Assembly: GCA_016706425.1 (NCBI GenBank)
Contig: JADJJR010000001.1
Location: 1,612,001 to 1,676,000, forward strand
From: Elusimicrobiota bacterium
Lineage (GTDB): Bacteria > Elusimicrobiota > Elusimicrobia > FEN-1173
Direction of reading: 5' to 3'
DNA length: 64,000 bases
The notes under the pieces were generated by a model. The model saw only the letters and a list, made by a program, of their open reading frames with translations. It was not told the DNA's origin and did no database searches. The translations under genes were made by a program, and so were the position numbers. Below, piece after piece: positions 36,147-45,556 of the stretch (positions are counted from its first letter, which is position 1; every line of letters begins with the position of its first letter).

Positions 36147-38197
36147 CAGGATTCCTTCGCCCGGCCCTTGCGCCGTTTGGGCGCGCGGTTCAAAGTTTTC
36201 TCATAGGGCGGCAGATACACTTCCACCTCCGACGAATCCACCTCGCCGCTCTCGATGCGCGGCGTCAAAAAGATGACCAATTCGGATTTGACCGTGCTTT
36301 TCTTTTTTCCCCGGAAAGGCAGGCCCACCAGCGGGATCCGTCCCAAAATGGGCACGTGCGAATTCGTCATCTCCGCGCGGTCTTCGATCAACCCGCCGAT
36401 CACCACCGTGGCGCCGTCCTTGATCAACACGCTGCTCTCCGCCTCGGACAGACGGATGATCGGGATCGAACTGCCGTTCTCCGTCGTCAAGGTCGACTCC
36501 AGGGCGCTCACCTCCGGCCGGATCTTCATGGAGATGAATCCGTCCGCCCCGATCTTCGGCGTCACCGTCAGCGACACCCCCACCGGTTCAAACTTGACGT
36601 CCTCCGTCACGATCGGCTGCGTGGTCGAACTGCCCGCGTTCACGATGTTGCGGGTCAAGATGGGCTCTTTCGTCCCCACGTGGATGCGCGCTTCCTGGTT
36701 GTTGAGGGCCATCACGCGCGGCGAAGACAAGATGTTGGTCTTCCCCATCGTTTCCAGGAAATTGAGAACCGACGAGAAGTCGGCCCCGTGGGGCAACCGG
36801 GTGATCTTCACGTTGCCGGTCACCCCCTTGGCCGTCACGCGCCCCGCGGCGTCCGGCGTGACCTGGGCCAAAGGCACCGTCAACAGGTTGCTCGAGACCG
36901 ACCCCGTGATGGGCGAGTTGCGCGAGTTGCCCGCCACCCGGTCGAAAACGTACTGCCAATTGACGCCCCACTGGAAATCGTCGTTCAAAAGAACCTGCAC
37001 GATCTTGGCCTCGATCAACACCGCCCGATCCCTCACGTCGAAAGATTCGATCAGCCGCGCCGCCTCGTCCAAGCGGGCGGGGTTGTCGGTCATCACGATG
37101 GTGTTGGTGCGTTTATCGGCCTGCACGTTGCCGTAATCCCGGCTGACCAGCGGCGTCAGCTTGGGCAGGATGTCCTCCACCGAACCGTGATTGACGGCGA
37201 ACACCCGGGTCGCCACCGGCCGGTCAAACTCCGCGATCATCTTCTCCATCCGCGCCAAGGCGTCGGGCGTGTCCTCCGCCTGCAGGGTGTTGGTGATTTC
37301 GTTGACGACCAACGTGCCCACCCGGCTGCGGAAAGGCTCCAACAACGTCTTGGCGTGGGCCGCGCGGGCGTGTTTCAAGCCGAACGCGCGGAACTCCGTG
37401 CGCGCGGCGAACGCCCGACCGTAGGTCCGTTCGTAATCCTGGGCCGTCATCACGGTCACCAAATCGCCCGTCCCGGCGTAGGCCAAATCCCGGGACTCCA
37501 AGATGATCCGCAACGCGTCCCAAAAATCCACATTCTTCATAAAGACCGTCACCCGCGCGGCGACGTTTTTGCCCACCACGATGTTTAACCCCGACTGCCG
37601 CGACAGGATCTTCAACACCTCAACGATATCCATTTCGCGCAAGTCCAGCGAGATTTTGGGCAGGGCCGTCGCCGCGGCGGGCTTGGGCTCAATGACCGTC
37701 GCGGTCGCGGTGGAGGTCGAGGGCGCCTCCTCCGCGCGCGGGGGCGCGGCCGCGGGCGCCCCCGCGGGAACCTGCGTCGGCGCCGTGCTTCCCACAGCGG
37801 GCGGGGTCAACATCGGCGAGAGGGCCGCCGGCGCCGGCGAGGGCGTGACGACCGGCGTGTCTTGCGCCGTCGGCGCGGGGGCGGGAGCCGCCGGGGTCTT
37901 GATCTTTCCGCCGCTTTGAACAGCCTCCAGCACGGCGGCCCACTCCGCGTCACCGTAGCTGGGCCGCGAATTAAACCCGTGCTTGGCGGCTAAAGCGCTC
38001 CACCCCGCCTCGACATCGGGGGCGTTGCCGGCCGTCAACGCGCCCAAAAACGCGTTCCATTGATCCATGGAAGCCGTCTTGCCCGGTTTGAAACCCCGCC
38101 CCAGCGTAAAGCGGGCCCACTCCTCTTTCGACACCGCGGCCAAGGCCGTCGTCGCCGCGAAGAAAAGACAAAGGGTCACGCGCGTCCATCGATTCAT
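36146..38197 (-). CDS. gspD: Type II secretion secretin GspD
   Basis: 683 aa with signal peptide (VTLCLFFAATTALA). An unusual N-terminal ~90-residue domain has repeated 'W..L....G' elements (EEWARFTLGRGFKPGK, WSALAAKHGF, AEWAAVLEAV), then a Pro/Ala-rich linker. A secretin N0/N1 region follows (ISLDLREMDIVEVLKILSRQ, MKNVDFWDALRIIL), then the secretin core (VLIEAKIVQVLLNDDFQWGVN ... VGVSLTVTPKIG ... IRPEVSALES ... GLIEDRAEMTNSHVPILGRI). Forms the outer-membrane channel. Confidence 0.93.
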   Translation of the reverse strand: MNRWTRVTLCLFFAATTALAAVSKEEWARFTLGRGFKPGKTASMDQWNAFLGALTAGNAPDVEAGWSALAAKHGFNSRPSYGDAEWAAVLEAVQSGGKIKTPAAPAPAPTAQDTPVVTPSPAPAALSPMLTPPAVGSTAPTQVPAGAPAAAPPRAEEAPSTSTATATVIEPKPAAATALPKISLDLREMDIVEVLKILSRQSGLNIVVGKNVAARVTVFMKNVDFWDALRIILESRDLAYAGTGDLVTVMTAQDYERTYGRAFAARTEFRAFGLKHARAAHAKTLLEPFRSRVGTLVVNEITNTLQAEDTPDALARMEKMIAEFDRPVATRVFAVNHGSVEDILPKLTPLVSRDYGNVQADKRTNTIVMTDNPARLDEAARLIESFDVRDRAVLIEAKIVQVLLNDDFQWGVNWQYVFDRVAGNSRNSPITGSVSSNLLTVPLAQVTPDAAGRVTAKGVTGNVKITRLPHGADFSSVLNFLETMGKTNILSSPRVMALNNQEARIHVGTKEPILTRNIVNAGSSTTQPIVTEDVKFEPVGVSLTVTPKIGADGFISMKIRPEVSALESTLTTENGSSIPIIRLSEAESSVLIKDGATVVIGGLIEDRAEMTNSHVPILGRIPLVGLPFRGKKKSTVKSELVIFLTPRIESGEVDSSEVEVYLPPYEKTLNRAPKRRKGRAKES

Positions 38198-38209
38198 GAA
38201 ATCCCCCGC

Positions 38210-38764
38210 TTACAAAGAAAGTTCAAACCGTTCCTCTTCAACCAAAAGCAAGACGCTCCCCTCGCGGATTTCTCCGATGGTCACTCCCTCCACCGTCTGG
38301 CCCGCCGTCACGTCGTAGGTGCGCTGGGCGCGGAGGTCTTCGATGATGGCCTGGACCGGCGGTCCGGGCAACACGCCCACCAGCCGCCAATGACCGACTC
38401 GTTCCGAGATCGTCATTTTGGGAGGGGGCGGAGCCGCCGGGATGGGGGGTGTCGCCGGCGCCGGCTTCGCCGCGGGCGGGGCGTACACCGACGCGAAGAT
38501 ATTGCGTCGAGCGGTTGGAGCCGGTGGGGATATGTTGGCCGACGCCCACTCCCCGGCGCCGGCGAACGGCGCGCTCTCCTCGGACGATTTCCCGGGTGGC
38601 CCCCACAACGTCACCATCCACCCCACCGCCAAAACACCGAGCAACAGGACCAATAAGGCGTTCAGCGCCCGCCACCCATCGCCGATTCCGAGCCGGTCCG
38701 CCCACGAGGGAAACGTAAAAGGTGCCCTAAAGATTAGGGCTCGGCCCTTCCTGATAAAATTCAT
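38210..38764 (-). CDS. gspC: Type II secretion protein GspC-like
   Basis: 184 aa from ATG 38764. One N-terminal membrane helix (ALNALLVLLLGVLAVGWMV), a Pro-rich linker, and a C-terminal homology region (WRLVGVLPGPPVQAIIEDLR, TYDVTAGQTVEGVTIGEIR) that in GspC contacts the secretin. First gene of the operon, 12 bases upstream of gspD. Confidence 0.75.
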   Translation of the reverse strand: MNFIRKGRALIFRAPFTFPSWADRLGIGDGWRALNALLVLLLGVLAVGWMVTLWGPPGKSSEESAPFAGAGEWASANISPPAPTARRNIFASVYAPPAAKPAPATPPIPAAPPPPKMTISERVGHWRLVGVLPGPPVQAIIEDLRAQRTYDVTAGQTVEGVTIGEIREGSVLLLVEEERFELSL

Positions 38765-39031
38765 TCTTATATTATAGCCTTTTGACCCACCGGCCAATGC
38801 ACGTAGCGGGCGAGGCGCTGCGGTTGATTGTTACACCGGAATTCGACGCGCCATCGGCTCAATTATTCGGGGCAGGTCACCGGCCGCGGCACTCTCTGAA
38901 CCGCCCACGATGCATGGGGGCATTACAACTACTTATAATATTTTATACCGTCGGCAAGTCTGTTTTCTGGCGCCTTCCCACCGACCGGTTGGGATACCGG
39001 CCAACCCGTCCCGGGGGGTTTCCCCCCGGCT
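38765..39031. other. Intergenic between gspC and the toxin cluster
   Basis: Holds an AT-rich block ACTACTTATAATATT (~38929-38944), closely related to ACTACTTATAATATA at ~54174-54188 downstream of the GH39 gene, and short inverted GC runs (GGGGGGTTTCCCCCC, ~39012-39026). Likely contains the gsp promoter. No gene seen. Confidence 0.4.
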
Positions 39032-39196
39032 TTATTGCGCCCCGAGAACCGTGTAGCGGTCGATGTTCAATCCGCTTTGCACCTTTGAATTGAGCAACCG
39101 AATCGTGTTCACCGGGCCCGGGTTTAGATCCACGGGCACGTCCACGTCGTGAAAGCTCTCCCACCCGTACCACCACGAGGGGAAGTACAACGTCTG
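39032..39196 (-). pseudogene. 3' fragment of the GH39-type gene (duplicate of 54300-54446)
   Basis: Minus-strand reading RQTLYFPSWWYGWESFHDVD ... NTIRLLNSKVQSGLNIDRY is the last ~50 residues of the large protein at 54271-59568; the DNA is nearly identical over ~145 bases (39052-39196; a C/A difference noticed). It is cut at 39197-39205 by the IS. Confidence 0.85.
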
Positions 39197-39205
39197 CCGG
39201 AAAAG

Positions 39206-40267
39206 GGGACGGTCTTACCTAATTACCTAACTCGGACAGAATCCCCGACTTTTCCAATATGGCCTTCCCCCGTTGGCGGGCCCGGCTGGCGGGAGGTTCG
39301 GCCATGCGGGTCATGGCGGCCATCTTCTTGTTCGTCTTCCCAAAGAGCGTAACCCCCGCATAGATCAACATAGCCTTGCCGTCAGACACCGTTTGCCGGC
39401 GCCCTTTCTGGAAAAGAACGGCGGGTTCCACGCCTTGCCTTTGCGCCACAGCCTTAACCAGGCGATCCCATCCCCCACGCCGGGCATCCCGCGATCTCCG
39501 TTCCGCCTTCTCTTCCTGACTCAGCAGACTTTCCACAAAAGATCCGCTTCCCAGGATGCGGCTGTCGTAACACTCCCGGTCACTTTTGGGGGAGCACACA
39601 CCTCCGTGGCTTTTCTTAAGACCGCCGCCCACAAGATCAGGCCGTCGTCCAAGGCTCACCCCCTCCCCCACAAATTCTGCATAACGACGGGTAGCCGTGG
39701 CCTCCGTTTTCCCAAACAGGCCCAGCACTTCATCCCGTTCCTGCCAGTCATAGCGAAAGGTTCCCATAATCACCCCATGGCCGGCGTAGGGGTAACGTCG
39801 CAGTTCATGGAGGCCCTTGACCAGGCCCGCTCGCAGGGGGTTGAGGTGTATATATCGGACCAGTTCCATGAGATAGGCGCTTTCTTCACAAACGATCGAT
39901 TTGTAGCGGTTCTGGAACAGGTAGCCGGATCTTTTGTGCCGGGCATTGAATGCATTGGCATAGCCGCTCATGAGGCGGCGCATGAATGAGGTGATCCCGC
40001 CTGTCCCGCTGCGCACAAGGAGATGAAAATGGTTCGGCATCAAGGCCCAGGCCAGGATCTGGTTGGGGGATTTCTCCAGGCAGGGGCCGATGCGCTCAAT
40101 AAAATCCCGATAATCCTCGACGCTTTTAAAGATTAAGCCCCGGTTAAGCCCCCGGCTGATCACATGGTGCAACAGCCCCGGTGTGTGGATACGTGCTTGT
40201 CGTGGCATGGACAAACTTTACCGAACCAAGAAGAATTCCTCAATAGGTAATTAAGTAAGACCGTCCC
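39206..40267 (-). mobile_element. IS200/RAYT-type element
   Basis: Bounded by inverted ends: GGGACGGTCTTACCTAATTA (from 39206) and TAATTAAGTAAGACCGTCCC (to 40267). Contains one transposase gene. It separates the GH39 3' remnant (left) from scrambled RHS remnant DNA (right). Matching solitary ends lie at 61234-61254 and 63840-63860. Confidence 0.8.
39219..40214 (-). CDS. REP-associated tyrosine (Y1, HUH) transposase
   Basis: 331 aa. Y1 transposase domain: GLLHHVISRGLNRG, WALMPNHFHLLVRSG (HUH), MRRLMSGYANAFN, LFQNRYKSIVC, LVRYIHLNPLRAGLV (catalytic Tyr region). The ~150-residue C-terminal part includes WDRLVKAVAQRQGVEPAVLF, a helix-turn-helix-like domain seen in RAYTs. Nicks and joins single-stranded DNA at hairpin ends. 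Confidence 0.9.
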   Translation of the reverse strand: MSMPRQARIHTPGLLHHVISRGLNRGLIFKSVEDYRDFIERIGPCLEKSPNQILAWALMPNHFHLLVRSGTGGITSFMRRLMSGYANAFNARHKRSGYLFQNRYKSIVCEESAYLMELVRYIHLNPLRAGLVKGLHELRRYPYAGHGVIMGTFRYDWQERDEVLGLFGKTEATATRRYAEFVGEGVSLGRRPDLVGGGLKKSHGGVCSPKSDRECYDSRILGSGSFVESLLSQEEKAERRSRDARRGGWDRLVKAVAQRQGVEPAVLFQKGRRQTVSDGKAMLIYAGVTLFGKTNKKMAAMTRMAEPPASRARQRGKAILEKSGILSELGN

Positions 40268-40392
40268 TTAAACTTCGCCGATGGCTTTGAATCGCCGCCA
40301 CGATCGCCCCCACGTTCGTCAGCCCCATGATTTCCCCGCTCGATGATGCAACCCGCCAATGAGGTGCCCGAGCGAGGTTCCCGCCCTCGACC
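40268..40392 (-). pseudogene. Scrambled remnant of an RHS cassette
   Basis: 40272-40340 is almost identical to 42132-42200 (RHS core, QSHRN / GAIVAAI / GLTNVG region). It is then joined abruptly to a sequence like 41040-41085 (AATGAGGTGCCCGAG...GGTTCCC). Two distant parts of an RHS gene are fused, with the middle lost. Confidence 0.7.
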
Positions 40393-40803
40393 TCACTCCC
40401 TTCTAGTGGGCCACCCTATAAAACTCAAAAATCGGTTCCACAACTTCGATTTATTGGCATGTTTTTCAGCAATGGAAAATAATTCCAAAACGTCTTTAAC
40501 ATTCTTCACATGGAATTGATCTCCCTTGGGTCCCATTTTATTGGCAAAATCGATAATTGATTTTGCCAATTCGTCTAGGCATTGAACACCGTCACCGATT
40601 AAAGTCGATGTTATTTCATCGCCGTTCATTCCCAATCCGATATGTCTCCCATCAACGTCCCACCCGGTGTATTCCTTCTCCTCAACATCAACACACTCAA
40701 GCCGACCCAAATTCGCGGCTGAATCAATCAAATACATCCAACCGTCTTTATCTTTCAAAAATATAGGAAACCGTGGTTCCATATTTATCACCATCCTTCC
40801 CAT
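40393..40803 (-). CDS. Candidate immunity protein for RHS cassette 3
   Basis: 136 aa from ATG 40803, overlapping the RHS stop by 16 bases. Acidic, soluble, no signal peptide: FPIFLKDKDGWMYLIDSAAN, GWDVDGRHIGLGMNGDEITS, DVLELFSIAEKHANKSKLWN. The position right after a toxin C-terminus, low GC relative to the RHS core, and size are typical of immunity genes. No family recognised, so the call rests on context. Confidence 0.55.
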   Translation of the reverse strand: MGRMVINMEPRFPIFLKDKDGWMYLIDSAANLGRLECVDVEEKEYTGWDVDGRHIGLGMNGDEITSTLIGDGVQCLDELAKSIIDFANKMGPKGDQFHVKNVKDVLELFSIAEKHANKSKLWNRFLSFIGWPTRRE

Positions 40804-42764
40804 GGTCGATGTTTTCCAATTCCTGGTCTCCGATGGTAGTGCGGGATTTTTTCCTTCCAAGTTTTTCCCCGCCAATTACCAAATGGATTCAAACGAAAGA
40901 ATCTGTTTCCACCTTTTTCAAGAACGATCTCCCCACCTCGCCACCCTATAATTGGCCCTGTCCTCGCGGCCCATCCCGCAGCCCCCCAACCCATCGCCAA
41001 GGTTCCCGCCGTCCACCCAGCGGTGTCCGGTGTCCAGGCCGATGATGCGACCCCCCCAATGAGGTGCCCGAGGTTCCCACCCGCGACATAGCGTTCGGCG
41101 TACCATTGGGCGGATTCCTCGCCGATCTGCGCCGAAAGCTTATAGGCCCCATAAAAAGCCATTGGGTTCATTATTAGGATATCCACCACCCTGGGACTCT
41201 CGGGAATCAGAGCCGCGTGCGCATCGCTTACCCAATCGCGGGAATCGGCCAGCAATAGGGGCATTGATGTGAGGGGAATAAAAATGGGCTGCGGTTGAAG
41301 GCTTGGGGGAAACATTCCCCCATCTCCGTCATCCTCCCCCTCGCCATCACCCGCACCACCGAAGGGGATATCCCCTTCGACATAAATATTGATATTCACC
41401 CCGGGATTCTTTTTCTGGAAAGCATATCCGACGGTGTCCGTGACTATTTCAAAACCGTGCCATGTTCTGTACATATTCTGGTTAAGCCGCTTCAGACTTT
41501 TACCAACCCTATTAATCGTCCGATTCAAAGAAAAACTATTGCCGCTGGGATCCACCAGATTGACCGGGTTGTTCCGGCAATAGGTGTATCTGTTTAATGT
41601 TTGGGGATCATACGGCGCCTGCACCATCGTGTCCGGCGTGATGAACCGTCCCAGCGCCGGGTCGTAGTACCGCGCGTTGAAATAATACAGCCCCGTCCCG
41701 TCATCCTGCCGCTGCCCCGTGAACCGCCACGCCGTCTCCCCGCTCCCCCCCGCCTCGAAACTCCCACCGAACGGCGTGTACGCCATCGTCCGCGTCACCG
41801 CCCCCGCCCCGTTCGTCAGCGCGCTCACGCTCCCCAGCTGGTCCACGTGGAAGTAGCTCGTCCCCGCCGCGCTGCTCACCTGCGCCACACGCTGTCCCCC
41901 CGCGTGGACGTATCGGATCCGCTCCGTCCCCCGCTCCTCGTACACCGTCCCCACAAAGTACGTCGTTCCCCCCGCCCCCGTCACCTTCACCCGCTGCCCC
42001 TCCGCGTCGTAGGCGTATTCCGTGACGCTCCCCTCCGCCGTCACCACCTTCACAGGCCGATTCTCGTAATCGTACGCGATCCACTTGTCCCGCGCGATCA
42101 CCATGTTCCCGTTCCCATCCTTCAATATCTGGTTCCGATGGCTTTGAATCGCCGCCACGATCGCCCCCACGTTCGTCAGCCCCATGATTTCCCCGCTCGC
42201 CGTTCCCTCCCCGTAGCTCCCCACCAAGGTCTCTTGGACAGGGTCCGCGGGGCCGTACGCGTCGAGCTCATAGAGCGAATACCCCCACGCCGTCCCACGC
42301 GCCAGCCCGTACACCCGCAAATACCGCGCCGCCTGCGGGCCTACAGCCACCTCGTCCACGCCCCCGTCCCCGCCCGTCACCGCCCCAACAATCGTCCAGT
42401 TCGCCTTGTCCGTCGACACCTGCACCAGGTAATCCTTCCCGTACGCCACCTCCCACACCAGCCGCACCGTGTCGAACGCTCGCGTCTCCCCGAAATCCAC
42501 CGCCAGCCACTGCGGGTCGATCGCCTGCCCCGCCCACCGCGTCCGCTCGTCCCCGTCCACAGCGTGCGCCGCCGGCAGGCTCGCCCCCTCCGTCGACCCC
42601 CACGCACGGATGTCCGGCCAATTTAGTTGATTAGTCAACAACGTCCCCTGCTCTTTCCCAAAACAACACTCCGGATATTGTATTGCAAGACCTGACCCCT
42701 CTTTTATGCTGACCCTTTTTTCTCTCGGGGGAGGTCCACAACGTCCCCTGCTCCTCCAATTCAA
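40788..42764 (-). CDS. Orphan RHS cassette 3: discoidin + RHS core + toxin C-terminus
   Basis: 658 aa; the first ~50 residues are unrelated junk-like sequence with no signal peptide. Then one discoidin-type domain (DIRAWGSTEGASLPAAHAVD ...), RHS core with terminal motifs FTGQRQDDGTGLYYFNARYY and DPALGRFITPD, NPVNLVDPSGN, and a unique C-terminus with hydrophobic Gly/Ala stretches ending HYHRRPGIGKHRPWEGW. ~1.08 kb of DNA is near-identical to the full-length gene and to cassette 2. As an orphan it is probably a reservoir for C-terminal exchange. Confidence 0.8.
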   Translation of the reverse strand: MNWRSRGRCGPPPREKRVSIKEGSGLAIQYPECCFGKEQGTLLTNQLNWPDIRAWGSTEGASLPAAHAVDGDERTRWAGQAIDPQWLAVDFGETRAFDTVRLVWEVAYGKDYLVQVSTDKANWTIVGAVTGGDGGVDEVAVGPQAARYLRVYGLARGTAWGYSLYELDAYGPADPVQETLVGSYGEGTASGEIMGLTNVGAIVAAIQSHRNQILKDGNGNMVIARDKWIAYDYENRPVKVVTAEGSVTEYAYDAEGQRVKVTGAGGTTYFVGTVYEERGTERIRYVHAGGQRVAQVSSAAGTSYFHVDQLGSVSALTNGAGAVTRTMAYTPFGGSFEAGGSGETAWRFTGQRQDDGTGLYYFNARYYDPALGRFITPDTMVQAPYDPQTLNRYTYCRNNPVNLVDPSGNSFSLNRTINRVGKSLKRLNQNMYRTWHGFEIVTDTVGYAFQKKNPGVNINIYVEGDIPFGGAGDGEGEDDGDGGMFPPSLQPQPIFIPLTSMPLLLADSRDWVSDAHAALIPESPRVVDILIMNPMAFYGAYKLSAQIGEESAQWYAERYVAGGNLGHLIGGVASSAWTPDTAGWTAGTLAMGWGAAGWAARTGPIIGWRGGEIVLEKGGNRFFRLNPFGNWRGKTWKEKIPHYHRRPGIGKHRPWEGW

Positions 42765-43165
42765 ACTCCATCCCAGTGTCGTAGCACTTGAAAATCCTTC
42801 AGTATGCCTTCCTTAGTGAACAACCAAAAACCATCCACCAGATGCTCTCCTAGGAACAAATGCTTCACAAAACCATAGGATGTCAAAGGGGCTTCCATCG
42901 TGAAGTCTCCATCTTCGATTGGGACGGCATAGGATCCAGGTTTTAATCCTATTGCGAAATTATGAACCTTAAACTTCTTATGCAGCTCTTGTTGGATAAA
43001 ATGCTCCACATCTTTCCGTGTGCTCCCAATGGGGGTGCGCTGAAGAAAAAATTTTCTTATTTCATCAACGGACATCCTCTTGTAATCCTTAGGGCGCAAC
43101 ATGATCGCTTGGCTAAAATTCGGCGACAAAAACAACAGAATTGTAATCAATATTTTTTTTATCAT
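42761..43165 (-). CDS. Candidate periplasmic immunity protein for RHS cassette 2
   Basis: 134 aa with signal peptide (KKILITILLFLSPNFSQA). Body: MLRPKDYKRMSVDEIRKFFL, TPIGSTRKDVEHFIQQELHK, DFTMEAPLTSYGFVKHLFL. Nine bases after the RHS stop, lower GC. Not a known family to me; immunity is inferred from position. Export suggests its toxin would act in the periplasm. Confidence 0.55.
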   Translation of the reverse strand: MIKKILITILLFLSPNFSQAIMLRPKDYKRMSVDEIRKFFLQRTPIGSTRKDVEHFIQQELHKKFKVHNFAIGLKPGSYAVPIEDGDFTMEAPLTSYGFVKHLFLGEHLVDGFWLFTKEGILKDFQVLRHWDGV

Positions 43166-43174
43166 TAGAACCTC

Positions 43175-45463
43175 TCATTTAATGACACTGTTGGCCCAAT
43201 GGTTCGAATTATTCCCAATGAATAAGTATCTCCCCGCGCTGCCCGTCGGGATTTGATCAAAAGAAACAGTCAAAGGGCGGTAAGAGGTGCCAAACCGGCC
43301 ACCGTAATTCCTGAGTGAATTTAGCCTTTCGGTTCGATTGTATTCCCTAGCGATTCCTTCTCCGTTTTCTGGGAAAAGTTCTTTCGTACGCCCCGTACCG
43401 AAATCGACAGCTGCATAGTGTCCAATCCCCATCAGCTGCAAACCGATTCCTACAGTTCCCTTCAACCGACTATCTGTCCCGCCCAATCGACGGGACATTA
43501 AATATTCCCCGCTCGTAGGTGGTTCTTTGATAGCGCTATATGTGTATTGTCCAAGGTTGTTCAGGATCCCCGACCAGTACCCGGAACGCCAAGCCCCCAT
43601 TGCTTCCGATTTTTTTCCACCCAGGAGGTAGGCGGACAGAAATGCGCCCACACCATTGGCAATCGGGTTGTGAACACCAGAAATGTAAGGCGAACCTGAT
43701 ATGTCAAAAATTGGCAGCTGTCCAACACCATAAGACACCAAACCACTCATTCCACCCGAGACTGAACCCAAAACAGCTCCTTGAAAAACATTCCCGTTTG
43801 TCCCTAGCGCCCCCTGGGTTGCTCCACCCATCATACCCCCCAGGAAGGCTCCTCCCGCTCCACCACCACCCAAGGTATACCCCCACTGTCCAGCGGCTCC
43901 CGCCGCCGCGCCGATGACCGCCGCTTTGAAGTCGAAGTGTTGCCAAGCGTTCCCGCTGAAAATACGCCCGTGCGTTCCCGCCATTGCCGCGCCCACCAGA
44001 ACCGGGATCCAAAAGAAATGCCCATCCGGGTCCACCAGATTGACCGGGTTGTTCCGGCAGTAGGTGTAGCGGTTATGCGTCTGCGGGTCGTAGGGGCTTT
44101 GGATGTATACGTCCGGCGTGATGAACCGCCCCAGTGCCGGGTCGTAGTACCGCGCGTTGAAATAATACAGCCCCGTCCCGTCATCCTGCCGCTGCCCCGT
44201 GAACCGCCACGCCGTCTCCCCGCTCCCCCCCGCCTCGAAACTCCCCCCGAACGGCGTGTACGCCATCGTCCGCGTCACCGCCCCCGCCCCGTTCGTCAGC
44301 GCGCTCACGCTCCCCAGCTGGTCCACGTGGAAGTAGCTCGTCCCCGCCGCGCTGCTCACCTGCGCCACACGCTGTCCCCCCGCGTGGACGTATCGGATCC
44401 GCTCCGTCCCACGATCCTCGTACACCGTCCCCACAAAGTACGTCGTTCCCCCCGCCCCCGTCACCTTCACCCGCTGCCCCTCCGCGTCGTAGGCGTATTC
44501 CGTGACGCTCCCCTCCGCCGTCACCACCTTCACAGGCCGATTCTCGTAATCGTACGCGATCCACTTGTCCCGCGCGATCACCATGTTCCCGTTCCCATCC
44601 TTCAATATCTGGTTCCGATGGCTTTGAATCGCCGCCACGATCGCCCCCACGTTCGTCAGCCCCATGATTTCCCCGCTCGCCGTTCCCTCCCCGTAGCTCC
44701 CCACCAAGGTCTCTTGGACAGGGTCCGCGGGGCCGTACGCGTCGAGCTCATAGAGCGAATACCCCCACGCCGTCCCACGCGCCAGCCCGTACACCCGCAA
44801 ATACCGCGCCGCCTGCGCGCCCACCAACACCTCGTCCACGCCCCCGTCCCCGCCCGTCACCGCCCCAACAATCACCCAGTTCGCCTTGTCCGTCGACACC
44901 TGCACCAGGTAATCCTTCCCGTACGCCACCTCCCACACCAGCCGCACCGTGTCGAACGCTCGCGTCTCCCCGAAATCCACCGCCAGCCACTGCGGGTCGA
45001 TCGCCTGCCCCGCCCACCGCGTCCGCTCGTCCCCGTCCACAGCGTGCGCCGCCGGCAGGCTCGCCCCCTCCGTCGACCCCCACGCACGGATGTCCGGCCC
45101 GTACACCTCCAGCTCCTTCAGCTCGTAGCCCCCGCTCCCGCTCCGCCGCGTTCCCTCCCACCGCACGTACCGCGCTCGAACAGACCCGAACGTCACTTCG
45201 TCCGTCCCACCGTCCCCCGCCGTCGTTTGATAAAGGGTTTTCCAGCGGCGTCCGTCCATCGAGGCCTTCAATTTGTACTCCACCCCGTGGCTCGCTCCCC
45301 ACTTGAGCGCCATCCGGTTCATCCACCGCGCTTCCCCCAGATCCGCCTGCCACCACTGGCTGTCCGCCGCCGCCGACACCCACCCCGTCGTCGCCGACCC
45401 GTCCACCGCCGCCCCCGCCGCCGCTCCCGACGTCAACGCCGTCGCCCCCGCCCGCAGGGACAA
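43175..45463 (-). CDS. Orphan RHS cassette 2: two discoidin domains + RHS core + toxin C-terminus
   Basis: 762 aa starting inside the repeated region (ATALTSGAAAGAAVDGSATT), no signal peptide. Two discoidin-like domains (~10-120, ~125-240), RHS core, NPVNLVDPDGH boundary, then a unique C-terminus: a Gly-rich hydrophobic segment (AAVIGAAAGAAGQWGYTLGG ...) and a C-terminal domain (GIGLQLMGIGHYAAVDFGTG ... GNNSNHWANSVIK). ~1.42 kb is near-identical to the full-length gene. The C-run at 45214-45218 has five Cs, keeping the frame open where the full-length gene is broken. Confidence 0.8.
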   Translation of the reverse strand: MSLRAGATALTSGAAAGAAVDGSATTGWVSAAADSQWWQADLGEARWMNRMALKWGASHGVEYKLKASMDGRRWKTLYQTTAGDGGTDEVTFGSVRARYVRWEGTRRSGSGGYELKELEVYGPDIRAWGSTEGASLPAAHAVDGDERTRWAGQAIDPQWLAVDFGETRAFDTVRLVWEVAYGKDYLVQVSTDKANWVIVGAVTGGDGGVDEVLVGAQAARYLRVYGLARGTAWGYSLYELDAYGPADPVQETLVGSYGEGTASGEIMGLTNVGAIVAAIQSHRNQILKDGNGNMVIARDKWIAYDYENRPVKVVTAEGSVTEYAYDAEGQRVKVTGAGGTTYFVGTVYEDRGTERIRYVHAGGQRVAQVSSAAGTSYFHVDQLGSVSALTNGAGAVTRTMAYTPFGGSFEAGGSGETAWRFTGQRQDDGTGLYYFNARYYDPALGRFITPDVYIQSPYDPQTHNRYTYCRNNPVNLVDPDGHFFWIPVLVGAAMAGTHGRIFSGNAWQHFDFKAAVIGAAAGAAGQWGYTLGGGGAGGAFLGGMMGGATQGALGTNGNVFQGAVLGSVSGGMSGLVSYGVGQLPIFDISGSPYISGVHNPIANGVGAFLSAYLLGGKKSEAMGAWRSGYWSGILNNLGQYTYSAIKEPPTSGEYLMSRRLGGTDSRLKGTVGIGLQLMGIGHYAAVDFGTGRTKELFPENGEGIAREYNRTERLNSLRNYGGRFGTSYRPLTVSFDQIPTGSAGRYLFIGNNSNHWANSVIK

Positions 45464-45556
45464 ACTATGCCGTCAATTTGTTAAACACGTCCACAAATAG
45501 AAAATGTGTGCTGACCATCTTATAAGCTGTGCTTGGTATCCAATGAGAAGCCGCCC

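Noticed and set aside
40788..42764. Naming specific toxin activities for the RHS C-termini
   Set aside because: Motifs such as HYHRRPGIGKHRPWE and GFGRHGGNRVFRI are suggestive of known RHS tips, but I cannot assign an enzyme class from sequence alone.
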